Shown here piece after piece: positions 1 through 6,484 of a stretch of DNA of 12,781 nucleotides; the first letter of the stretch is position 1; every line of letters starts with the position of its first letter. The notes beneath the pieces are model-generated. The model saw only the letters and a list, made by a program, of their open reading frames with translations, made no database searches and was not told where the DNA came from. This stretch comes from Azophilus sp964348115. GTDB taxonomy: Bacteria; Pseudomonadota; Gammaproteobacteria; Pseudomonadales; Azotimanducaceae. The stretch is from NCBI GenBank assembly GCA_964348115.1, contig CAYGBY010000101.1, positions 1 to 12,781 of the forward strand, in the 5' to 3' direction. The translations under genes were made by a program, and so were the position numbers.

Positions 1-193
1 CATGGGAAGGCGACCCGGAGCGCGGCGGGGATCCCACAGTCCGCCCGCCGCGGGGTGTCCTTCGGGAGAGCCTAAAGGGCGCGCTGGCTGTGTTGCGGCT
101 CATTGTGTGAGGCCTGCCGCACGGCTTCGCCGCGCGCCTTGCCGTCACGCCCTTTGGGTTCCTCTGAGCTTCCGGGGCCTGTTCAGAGGTTCC
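1..193. other. Non-coding region with inverted repeat-like structure
   Basis: No convincing gene is seen between the window edge and the lon stop codon. The stretch is repeat-derived. The segment 63-105 (containing CCTAAAGGGCG) reads on the plus strand like the segment at about 133-170 (CCCAAAGGGCG) reads on the minus strand. Together they make an imperfect inverted arrangement around a GC-rich centre. The right-hand part is a copy of the CTAG-associated dispersed repeat listed separately. A 90-codon reading frame crosses this stretch, but it is rich in Arg, Ala and Cys, has no family resemblance, and overlaps the end of lon on the other strand. I treat it as non-coding. Confidence 0.6.
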
Positions 194-197
194 CTAG
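133..197 (-). repeat. CTAG-associated dispersed repeat, copy 1 (type B tail), at the lon stop
   Basis: Read on the minus strand it begins CTAGGGAACCTCTGAACAGG and continues through CCCGGAAGC, a CCCAAAGGGCG block and GGCAAGGCGCG. It aligns without gaps to 9729-9793 (plus) with about 55 of 65 positions identical. The TAG within its first four bases is the lon stop codon. The core (first 20 bases) is shared with the copies at 6450-6484 and 12722-12758, whose tails differ. No open reading frame or transposase is attached, so it looks like a small non-autonomous or REP-like element. Confidence 0.75.
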
Positions 198-2542
198 GCG
201 GCCTTGGCTTGCCGGGTGGTGCTGAATGCATCCGGCAAGGCTGCGTGCAGGACGTCGACCAGATTCTCCACTAGGGTGACGGCCATTTCCTTGCGCACGC
301 TTTGCGGCAGCTTGATCAGGTCTTGCTCGTTTTCCTTGGGCAGTATGATGTTGCGCAAACCCGCACGGTGGGCCGCCAGAATCTTCTCCTTCACGCCGCC
401 CACCGGCAGCACAAGGCCGGACAGGGTGAGTTCCCCGGTCATGGCCAGATCGTTGCGTACGCATTTGCCGCTGTATGCGGAGAACAGCGCGGTGGCCATG
501 GTGACGCCCGCGGAAGGCCCGTCCTTGGGCACGGCGCCGGCCGGCACGTGGATGTGGATGCCGTTTTCCTCTATGCGCGCCTGATCCAGGTTGAGCTGCC
601 CGGCGATGGACCAGATGTAGCTGCGCGCCGCCCTGGCGGACTCCTGCATCACTTGGCCGAGATGTCCGGTGAGGGTTACCTTTTCATCCTTGGGGGTGAG
701 CGCCGCCTCCACGTACAGCATGTCGCCGCCGGTCTCCGTCCAGGCCAAGCCAGTGGCCACGCCGGGGGCGATGTGCTCGCGGCCCTTGTTGGATTTGAAC
801 TTCTCCGGCCCCAGCAGCTTGGCCAGTTGCTTGATGGTGATGCGGCTGTTGGCCCGCTTGGCCTCCACCACCTGCCGGGCGCGCTTGCGGCCCAGCCGGC
901 CGATGACGCGCTCCAGTTCCCGCACCCCGGCTTCGCGCGTGTAGCGGCGCACCATGTAGGTCAGCGCCTCATCGGTGATGTTTAGCTGACTGGCCCGCAG
1001 CCCCGCCTCCTTGCGCTGGCGGGGGATCAGGTATTGGCGGGCGATGGCCTGTTTCTCCTCGTCGCTGTAGCCGGAAAGCTCCAGCACCTCGATGCGGTCG
1101 AGCAGCGGGCGCGGAATGCCCTCCAGCGTGTTGGCGGTGGTGATGAAGAGCACTGCGGACAGATCGTAGGGCAGGTTCAGGTAGTTGTCCCGAAACTCCT
1201 TGTTCTGGGCCGGGTCCAGGATTTCCATTAGGGCGGCGGCGGGGTCGCCGCGGAAGTCCCGCCCGAGCTTGTCAATCTCGTCCAGCATCAAGATGGGGTT
1301 GGTGACCCCGGCGCGGCGTACGCCCTGCAGGATGCGGCCGGGCATGGCGCCCACATAGGTGCGGCGGTGGCCGCGCAGTTCGGATTCATCATGCAGGCCG
1401 CCAAGGCTCATGCGCTCGAACTTGCGTCCCATGGCCCGTGCGATGGATTGGCCCAAGGAAGTCTTGCCCACCCCTGGCGGGCCGACAAAGCAGAGTATGG
1501 GGGCCTTGGCCTCGGGGTTTAGCTGCATCACGGCCAAGGATTCCAGGATGCGCTCCTTGATGTCGTCGAGGCCATAGTGATCCTCGTCCAGCACCTGTTT
1601 GGCGTGCTCCAGATCCAGTTGATCTTCAGTGTGTCCGGTCCAAGGCAGTTCCGCCACCAACTCCAGGTAGGCGCGGGCAATCTGGTAGTCCGCCGAATGG
1701 CTGGACATGCGGCTAAGCCGCTTTAGCTCCCGGTCCACCTCGCTGCGCACGTTCTCGGGCAGCTTGGCTTCCTCGATTTGGCGGCGCAACTCCGCTACGT
1801 CCGCCTCCTCCTGCTCCCCTAGGGCCTCCTCGATGGCGCGCTTCTGCTGGCGCAGCAGATGTTCCCGCTGCTGTTGGTCGATATCCTCCCTGGCCTGCTC
1901 CGCAATTTGCCGGCGCAGCTCGGTGACCTTCTGTTCATGGTTGAGGATTTCATGCACCACCTCCATCAACACCTTCACCGTGTCGCACTCCAGCACGGAC
2001 TGCTCCTGCTCCAGGCTGATGTTGGCCAGATTGGCGATTCGGTACATCTGCGTGATGGGGTCGTTGATGGAGCCGATCAATTGCTGGTAGATCTGATCGC
2101 CGTTGTCGCCTCCGTACAGATGGGCGATGCGCTTGGATATCTCCAGGTTCTCACGCAGCAGGGCGTCCACATGGGCGGCCTGCTTGCCAAGGTTCTCCAT
2201 GCTGAGTTGCGGCAGGCGTTCGTATTCGGCCTCCAGGTAGTCATTCTGGTGCTCCACCGGGCGCAGGCGCACCCGCTCCACCCCCTGGACGATGACTTGG
2301 GAGCCCTTTTCCCGCCGCTCGATGTGGTTGATGGTGGAGATGGTGGCGATGGGGAAGAGATCCTTGCACTGTGGATCCTCCTTGCCCGCTTTTCTTTGCG
2401 CTGCGGTGATAATGCGCCGCTCCCCCTCAAGGCCAGCCTTGACGGCCGCCAGGGAGCGTGGCCGACCCACTGCCAAAGGGATGACGATCTGCGGATAGAC
2501 CACCGTGTTCTTCAGGGGCAGGACGGGATAGGTTTCAGCCAT
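194..2542 (-). CDS. lon: ATP-dependent Lon protease (LonA, endopeptidase La)
   Basis: A cytosolic AAA+ serine protease that degrades misfolded and regulatory proteins. It has 782 residues, against 784 in E. coli Lon. The N-terminal substrate-binding domain starts at PVLPLKNTVVYP (residues 6-17), followed by a coiled-coil-rich stretch around 195-280. The AAA+ module has Walker A GPPGVGKT (354-361) and Walker B LMLDEID (418-424). The protease domain carries the PKDGPSAG motif with nucleophile Ser677, and the paired lysine is Lys720 in GGVKEK, with the same 43-residue spacing as in E. coli Lon. The ATG has a GAGG ribosome site about 4 bases upstream. A sigma32-like promoter lies at 2577-2605. 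The stop codon TAG falls inside a dispersed repeat. The N-terminal half is clearly more divergent from E. coli Lon than the ATPase and protease parts, so this could be a second, stress-specific Lon paralogue; that cannot be decided from this window. Confidence 0.97.
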   Translation of the reverse strand: MAETYPVLPLKNTVVYPQIVIPLAVGRPRSLAAVKAGLEGERRIITAAQRKAGKEDPQCKDLFPIATISTINHIERREKGSQVIVQGVERVRLRPVEHQNDYLEAEYERLPQLSMENLGKQAAHVDALLRENLEISKRIAHLYGGDNGDQIYQQLIGSINDPITQMYRIANLANISLEQEQSVLECDTVKVLMEVVHEILNHEQKVTELRRQIAEQAREDIDQQQREHLLRQQKRAIEEALGEQEEADVAELRRQIEEAKLPENVRSEVDRELKRLSRMSSHSADYQIARAYLELVAELPWTGHTEDQLDLEHAKQVLDEDHYGLDDIKERILESLAVMQLNPEAKAPILCFVGPPGVGKTSLGQSIARAMGRKFERMSLGGLHDESELRGHRRTYVGAMPGRILQGVRRAGVTNPILMLDEIDKLGRDFRGDPAAALMEILDPAQNKEFRDNYLNLPYDLSAVLFITTANTLEGIPRPLLDRIEVLELSGYSDEEKQAIARQYLIPRQRKEAGLRASQLNITDEALTYMVRRYTREAGVRELERVIGRLGRKRARQVVEAKRANSRITIKQLAKLLGPEKFKSNKGREHIAPGVATGLAWTETGGDMLYVEAALTPKDEKVTLTGHLGQVMQESARAARSYIWSIAGQLNLDQARIEENGIHIHVPAGAVPKDGPSAGVTMATALFSAYSGKCVRNDLAMTGELTLSGLVLPVGGVKEKILAAHRAGLRNIILPKENEQDLIKLPQSVRKEMAVTLVENLVDVLHAALPDAFSTTRQAKAA

Positions 2543-2576
2543 GGGACCTCATTTATCGGGTTCCGGTCACCCAAGT

Positions 2577-2605
2577 TTATATGGCGGCGAATGCTGCGGC
2601 TTCAA
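2577..2605 (-). promoter_or_regulatory. Putative sigma32 (heat-shock) promoter of lon
   Basis: On the minus strand a -35-like GGTTGAA (TTGAA at 2605-2601) is followed after 14 bases by CGCCATATAA (2586-2577). The RpoH consensus is roughly CTTGAA, then 11-16 bases, then CCCCATnT, so both halves and the spacing fit. Transcription would start near 2570, giving an untranslated leader of roughly 28 bases before the lon ATG. lon is a classical RpoH-regulon gene in E. coli, which supports the reading. It is a visual match only. Confidence 0.5.
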
Positions 2606-2642
2606 CCCGTGGGGGCGACTTTTTCAAGGGGGTTGGCAGGGA

Positions 2643-2694
2643 CATCCCAAGGTGTTCGCTTTTGAAAGAAAATTTCTGAAAGGTCATTAGATGC
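2643..2694 (-). repeat. 52-bp upstream repeat, copy 1 (lon side)
   Basis: This segment aligns without gaps to 8521-8572 with 44 of 52 bases identical, including an unbroken TTGAAAGAAAATT block and AGGTCATT. Both copies have the same orientation relative to the downstream minus-strand gene, and both lie about 100-150 bases (here) or 90-140 bases (other copy) upstream of the start codon. The shared block could be a cis-regulatory element or a dispersed non-coding repeat. The differences do not cluster at third codon positions in the one frame open in both copies, so I do not call it coding. Confidence 0.7.
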
Positions 2695-2703
2695 TGCGGA
2701 ATA

Positions 2704-2721
2704 TTTCGGAATCTTCCGAAA
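2704..2721. promoter_or_regulatory. Perfect 18-bp palindrome, operator-like
   Basis: TTTCGGAA, two bases, then TTCCGAAA: 8-bp perfect arms with a 2-bp centre. It lies between the end of the acyl-CoA dehydrogenase operon (stop at 2817) and the lon promoter, about 100 bases upstream of the latter. There is no run of T after it on either strand, and a 2-base loop is too tight for a good hairpin. A dimeric repressor or activator site is therefore more likely than an intrinsic terminator. The cognate protein is unknown. Confidence 0.45.
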
Positions 2722-2816
2722 AACATTCATAAACCATCTGCATAGGGCTTTGCCGAGGGCTGGTGGACGACTTTGGGGTGGCCCTGAGGGTTGGTTGGCG
2801 TGGCGGCGTTTTCGCA

Positions 2817-3881
2817 TCAGGGCATCAGGCCCTGCGCCCGCGCCGCCTCTTCGCGCAACAGTTCCGGCGTCCCTAGGGTTTGCCTGGCGAAGCCGATGCG
2901 CTTGAACCAGTAGTGCAGGCCCAACAGGTCAGTGAAGCCCATGCCGCCGTGCACTTCGGTGGCCGTGCGGGCGACGAAGGCACCCACTTCGGCCAGATGC
3001 GCCTTGGTGTGGCAGGCGATCAGATGCGCTTGGTCCGGCAGGCTGTCCAAGGCGTGGGCGGCGTGCCAGACCATGGCCCGGCAGGGCTCCAGGCTTGCGG
3101 CCATTTCCGCGCACAGATGCTTCACGGCCTGGAAGGAGCCGATGGGACGGTTGAACTGCTCCCGCTCCTTGGCGTAGGCCACGGCCTGCTCCAGCATGGC
3201 CTGGGCCGCGCCTAGGATGTCCGCCGCCAGCATGACCAGGCCAGCGTCCAGAACCTGCTGCAGAACGCCCGGATCTGGCGTTAGGGGGAGGCCTGCAGCG
3301 CCGTCGCAGATCAGTTCTCCTGTGGCGCGCGTCTTGTCCACGATGCTCAGGGGCTGATGGGTCAGCGCGTCGGCTGCAGCCAGATACAGGCCGCGGCTGT
3401 CCGTGTCGGCAAGGAGGTATTCATCCGCGCCATAGTCCAGGACATAGCGGCAAGCGCCGTGCAGGGCGCCGTTTTCCGCCCGCAGGCCGGCCCCGCCCCG
3501 CCGCGCCACGGCCTCCGCCAAGCCGATGCCGATGCGCAGTTCACCGGCGGCGAGTCTTTGCAGACGGTCCTCCTGGCCGCCGGCCAGCCGCAGGGCCAAG
3601 GGCGCCATGACGGCGGAGCCGAGAAAGGGCGCCGGCGTGACTCCGGCGCCTAGCTGCTCCGCGGCGATGGCGGCGTCGAGCAGGTTCAGGCCGACGCCGC
3701 CTTGGCTTTCGGGAATGATCAGCCCGCAAATGCCCAGTTCGGCAAGTTCCCGCCAGACTGCGGCCGCGGGCTCATCCCCGGCGGCGATGCGGCGCACCCG
3801 ATCCAGGCCGACGCGCGCCGACAAGAAGCTGCGCAGAGTGTCCTGGAACAGGGTCTGCTCATCCGAAAGGCCGAAATCCAT
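2817..3881 (-). CDS. Acyl-CoA dehydrogenase family subunit, small/non-catalytic partner type
   Basis: 354 residues in the acyl-CoA dehydrogenase fold, starting MDFGLSDEQ, the usual start of this family. A TTG start six codons earlier is possible but would overlap the upstream stop. The ATG sits 7 bases after the TAG of the upstream gene, with AGGG as ribosome site, so translation is probably coupled. Present: the R-x2-F-x7-Q motif (Arg240, Phe243, Gln251 in EREQFNRPIGSFQ), which in homotetrameric members contacts the FAD of a neighbouring subunit, and HGGMGFT (311-317). Degenerate: the region where members have the T/S-E-P-x-A-G-S-D flavin loop reads LAEAVARRGGAG (about 121-132), and the C-terminal G-T-S-E-I segment is not recognisable. 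It is probably the partner of the gene just upstream in a heteromeric enzyme. Substrate is unknown. Confidence 0.85.
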   Translation of the reverse strand: MDFGLSDEQTLFQDTLRSFLSARVGLDRVRRIAAGDEPAAAVWRELAELGICGLIIPESQGGVGLNLLDAAIAAEQLGAGVTPAPFLGSAVMAPLALRLAGGQEDRLQRLAAGELRIGIGLAEAVARRGGAGLRAENGALHGACRYVLDYGADEYLLADTDSRGLYLAAADALTHQPLSIVDKTRATGELICDGAAGLPLTPDPGVLQQVLDAGLVMLAADILGAAQAMLEQAVAYAKEREQFNRPIGSFQAVKHLCAEMAASLEPCRAMVWHAAHALDSLPDQAHLIACHTKAHLAEVGAFVARTATEVHGGMGFTDLLGLHYWFKRIGFARQTLGTPELLREEAARAQGLMP

Positions 3882-3888
3882 GCTTGCC

Positions 3889-5082
3889 CTAAGCTCCAAT
3901 CGCCAGCTTGGGTTCCCGGGGCAGCCCTAGACCGCGTTCGGCGATGATGTTCTTTTGGATCTGCGAGGTGCCGCCGCCGATGATGAGGCCCAAGTAGTAC
4001 ATGTAGTGGGTTTGCCAGTTGCCGTGGTCGCGCAAGTATGGGTTCTTGCCATAGGCGAGGCCCAGTTCGCCCAGGGCGTCCAAGCCCAACTGCTCCAGTT
4101 CATGGCGCAATTCCGTGCCTTGCAGCTTGACGATCATTCGCGCCAGCCCAACGTCGTCCTTTTGGTTGATGCGGGCGGACAGCAGGCGCATGTCGTTGCA
4201 GCCCAAGGCCATGACCCGGCCTTGGATGCGCATCAGGCGGTCCCGGTAGGCGGGATGGTCGATCAGGCGCTGGCCGTTGATGGTTTCGGTTTGCATCAGC
4301 TTGATAAGGGCGTTAAGGCGCGAAAGCATGGCGTTCGGGTCTCCTAGGGAGCTGCGCTCATGGCCGAGGATGGCGTTCGCCACCTTCCAGCCTTCCCCGC
4401 GGGCGCCCACGATCTGATGTTTGGGCACACGCACATCCGTGAAGAACACCTCGTTGAAGTTGGCGACGCCGGTCATGTCCACCAGCGGCTGCACGCTGAT
4501 GCCCGGAGAATCCATGCGGAACAGCAGGAAGGAGATTCCCCGGTGCTTGGGCGCCTGGGGCTCCGTGCGCACCAAACAGAAGATCCAGTCCGCCAAGTGG
4601 GCTGTGCTGGTCCAGATCTTGTGGCCGTTGACCACCCATTCATCGCCGTCCAGCACCGCACTGGTGCGTAGGGCGGCAAGGTCGCTGCCGGCGTTGGGTT
4701 CCGAATAGCCTTGGCACCAGACCATTTCTCCATGAAGGGTGGGGCGAATGAACTGCTGTTTCTGTTGCTCCGTGCCCAACTCCAGAAGGGTGGGCGCCAA
4801 CATGGAGATGCCCTGGCCGCCCAGCCCTGGGCTGACTTGGGCGGCGCCGAACTCCTCAGCGATGATGCGGGAGCGCAGAATGTCCGGTTCGGCCCCGAAA
4901 CCGCCGTATTGCTTAGGGATGGTTCTGGCCGCATAGCCATGCTTGATAAGCATCTTTTGCCAGCGCACCACTGCTTGGGAGCGCAGCGGCGCGCCCTTCG
5001 GGGCCTGATCCCGATGGGCGGCGATGAAGGTGCGCACTTCGGCGCGAAAGGCCTCGTACTCAGGCCCATAGGACAGATCCAT
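3889..5082 (-). CDS. Acyl-CoA dehydrogenase, large FAD-site/catalytic partner type (FadE26/ChsE4-like)
   Basis: 397 residues. It introduces a 2,3-double bond into an acyl-CoA using FAD. The flavin loop CQGYSEPNAGSD is intact (123-134) and is followed by WVVNGHKIWTS (149-159). The usual C-terminal catalytic Glu of G-T-S-E-I-Q is replaced: the sequence reads GGGTSQIQKN with Gln374. A Glu at 242 (GHERSS) sits where isovaleryl- and long-chain-type enzymes, and mycobacterial ChsE4 as I recall it, place the base. The R-x2-F-x7-Q motif is absent (HPAYRDRLMRIQG, about 276-288) but is present in the next gene. The ATG has AGGGA about 6-7 bases upstream. This is the first gene of a two-gene operon. It could act on steroid or other bulky acyl-CoA substrates, but no other catabolic gene is in view. 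Confidence 0.88.
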   Translation of the reverse strand: MDLSYGPEYEAFRAEVRTFIAAHRDQAPKGAPLRSQAVVRWQKMLIKHGYAARTIPKQYGGFGAEPDILRSRIIAEEFGAAQVSPGLGGQGISMLAPTLLELGTEQQKQQFIRPTLHGEMVWCQGYSEPNAGSDLAALRTSAVLDGDEWVVNGHKIWTSTAHLADWIFCLVRTEPQAPKHRGISFLLFRMDSPGISVQPLVDMTGVANFNEVFFTDVRVPKHQIVGARGEGWKVANAILGHERSSLGDPNAMLSRLNALIKLMQTETINGQRLIDHPAYRDRLMRIQGRVMALGCNDMRLLSARINQKDDVGLARMIVKLQGTELRHELEQLGLDALGELGLAYGKNPYLRDHGNWQTHYMYYLGLIIGGGTSQIQKNIIAERGLGLPREPKLAIGA

Positions 5083-5228
5083 GCGGCTTCCCTTCGGTTA
5101 AGGTCCGGCGGTTGCGAATGCTAGCAGATTTGCATCCAAGGGGATGGGCAACTAGCATCGCGCCCGTGCGTGGGGCGTTTGCATTCCACGCCCATCGGTT
5201 GGTGAAGAACCTGACGGAGCGCGGCCTT
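5083..5228. promoter_or_regulatory. Divergent control region with inverted repeats
   Basis: The 146 bases separate the minus-strand dehydrogenase operon from the plus-strand dUTPase/Nudix pair, so both promoters should be here. GCGAATGCTAG (5114-5124) and CTAGCATCGC (5152-5161) form an inverted pair with one inserted base. The first also contains the 8-bp palindrome TGCTAGCA (5119-5126). A second inverted pair, GCGTGG (5168-5173) and CCACGC (5186-5191), flanks a 12-base spacer. No convincing sigma70 -35/-10 pair was found. These are candidate operator sites, with no assigned regulator. Confidence 0.35.
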
Positions 5229-5855
5229 ATGGACAAAACCGCCATGCTGGCGGCCATGGCGGACATGCAGGAGGCGCACAACCGGCAGATCCATGCGGAT
5301 TGGCGGGGGAGAGGTTACGAATACTACCGCGCGGTCTGGATCGAATGCGCCGAACTGCTGGATCATCTGGGCTGGAAGTGGTGGAAGCGCCAGGAGGCCG
5401 ACTTGGCCCAGGTGAAGCTGGAGTTGGTGGACATTTGGCATTTCGGCTTGAGCGATCTGCTGCGCCGCGGCGCCCTGAGTCCCTCGCTGGCCGAAGCGCT
5501 CGATGTGCGCCCCGCGCCATCCACCGGGGGCGAGGCGCTACGCCAAGCGGTGGAGACGCTGGCGGCGGAAAGCTTGGCCACACGCGCCTTCCCCGTGCAG
5601 CGGTTCGCGCAGGCAATGGCCTGTCTGCCCTTGCCGTTCGCTGAGTTGTTTGGCCTCTATGCGGGCAAGAACGTGCTGAACCGTTTTCGCCAGGACCACG
5701 GGTACCGGGAAGGCGTCTATCTGAAGTTATGGGATGGGCGCGAGGATAACCAGCATCTGCTGGAGCTGTTGAAGGACTTTGACGGCCCGGACCTCGATCA
5801 GGCCGATCTATACGCCCGGCTGGAGGTCCGCTATCGGCATGCCCAGGGTCTCTGA
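5229..5855 (+). CDS. All-alpha dimeric dUTPase (dUTPase_2 family)
   Basis: Hydrolyses dUTP to dUMP and pyrophosphate, keeping uracil out of DNA and supplying dUMP for thymidylate synthesis. It is of the Campylobacter/Leishmania/MazG-related all-alpha type, unrelated to the trimeric Dut. The metal-binding acidic helices are IECAELLDHLGWKWWKR (Glu39, Glu42) and VKLELVDIWHF (Glu65, Asp68). The family hallmark is at 147-174: GKNVLNRFRQDHGY followed by YLKLWDGREDN. Length is 208 residues. I chose the ATG at 5229 because GGAG (5216-5219) lies 9 bases upstream and homology begins there. A frame-open ATG at 5112 would add 39 unrelated residues and run through the divergent promoter region. It overlaps the following Nudix gene. 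Confidence 0.93.
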   Translation: MDKTAMLAAMADMQEAHNRQIHADWRGRGYEYYRAVWIECAELLDHLGWKWWKRQEADLAQVKLELVDIWHFGLSDLLRRGALSPSLAEALDVRPAPSTGGEALRQAVETLAAESLATRAFPVQRFAQAMACLPLPFAELFGLYAGKNVLNRFRQDHGYREGVYLKLWDGREDNQHLLELLKDFDGPDLDQADLYARLEVRYRHAQGL

Positions 5856-6441
5856 GACCAGTGGTTTTCACCCCGGCGATGTCCCGTTTTCGCTTCCGCA
5901 ACTTCCTGCGGCGCAGGCGCCTGGGCTGCAAAGCGAGCTTCGCCGGCGTCTTGTGGGCTGGAGGGCGGATCTGGTCGGCACCTTGATGCTTGTTCGTGAC
6001 CGGGGCAGGCTGCTGCTGATTCACAAGAAGCGCGGCCACGGGGCAGGGCGCATCAGTGCGCCGGGCGGCAAGCGCGAGCCGGGCGAATCCGCCTTGCAGT
6101 GCGCCGTGCGGGAAACCCAGGAGGAAGTAGGGGTGCGGGTGCGGACGGCGGCGTTAGTGGCGGACCTGAAGTTTGTCGAGCGCCACGGCAAGCAGTGGCG
6201 GGGCTATGTATTTCTGGCTGGGGAAACGGAAGGCGGCCCTCGGGAGACCGGGGAGGCCAAGCCGCATTGGTTTGCGCTGCATGCCCTGCCCTATCACCGC
6301 ATGTGGGAGGATAGCCGCCTATGGCTGCCCGAGGTGTTGGCGGGGCGTTTCGTGCAGGGCGCCTTCCTGTTCCATGCCGGTGCCCTGGTCGCCCACGATC
6401 TGCGCAGCGCATCGCCTGCGCAAAGCGTCCAACAGGGATAG
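5839..6441 (+). CDS. Nudix hydrolase, MTH1-like (8-oxo-dGTP diphosphatase type)
   Basis: Probably hydrolyses oxidised purine nucleoside triphosphates. The Nudix box is canonical: Gly77 to Val99, GKREPGE, then seven residues, RETQEEVGV. Around it the resemblance to human MTH1 is strong: HKKRGHGAGR precedes the box, and HWFALHALPYHRMWEDS (144-160) matches the MTH1 segment ending W-P-D-D that recognises the oxidised base. MTH1 Asn33 is replaced by Ser here, so base preference may differ. The start at 5839 has GGAGG at 5822-5826 and overlaps the dUTPase end by 17 bases, giving a 200-residue protein. The domain proper begins about residue 44, so a later start is possible. The frame stays open upstream to 5779, but only inside the dUTPase gene. 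Confidence 0.88.
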   Translation: MPRVSETSGFHPGDVPFSLPQLPAAQAPGLQSELRRRLVGWRADLVGTLMLVRDRGRLLLIHKKRGHGAGRISAPGGKREPGESALQCAVRETQEEVGVRVRTAALVADLKFVERHGKQWRGYVFLAGETEGGPRETGEAKPHWFALHALPYHRMWEDSRLWLPEVLAGRFVQGAFLFHAGALVAHDLRSASPAQSVQQG

Positions 6442-6449
6442 GCGCCGCC

Positions 6450-6484
6450 GCGCTGGGCGAACGGCTTGTTCAGAGGTTCCCTAG
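6450..6484 (-). repeat. CTAG-associated dispersed repeat, copy 2 (type A tail)
   Basis: On the minus strand: CTAGGGAACCTCTGAACAAG, then CC and GTTCGCCCAGCGC. It fills most of the 39 bases between the convergent Nudix and copper-protein genes, and its TAG is the stop codon of the latter. Its tail matches the copy at 12722-12758 (GTTCGCCCAGCGC in both) and not the copies at 133-197 or 9729-9793. Confidence 0.75.

Noticed and set aside
302..985. 227-codon plus-strand frame opposite the lon protease domain
   Set aside because: Antisense shadow with His/Gly/Ala-rich composition and no recognisable domain.
1859..2665. 268-codon plus-strand frame opposite lon
   Set aside because: Low-complexity Leu/Val/His/Asp-rich translation typical of the antisense of a GC-rich gene; lon on the other strand is unambiguous.
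2602..2817. 71-codon minus-strand frame starting on the dehydrogenase stop (TGATG overlap)
   Set aside because: The overlap is tempting for translational coupling, but the product is Arg/Pro-rich with no family likeness, runs through the palindrome and the 52-bp repeat, and reaches the lon promoter.
3882..3899. TTG start giving six extra residues to the small dehydrogenase subunit
   Set aside because: It would overlap the upstream stop; the family start MDF-x-L-S-D-E-Q and an AGGG site support the ATG at 3881.
5112..5228. Upstream start of the dUTPase
   Set aside because: No homology, no ribosome site, and it would fill the divergent promoter region; GGAG precedes the ATG at 5229.
5227..6039. 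270-codon minus-strand frame opposite the dUTPase and Nudix genes
   Set aside because: Pro/Arg/Ala-rich product without motifs, fully antisense to two well-supported genes.
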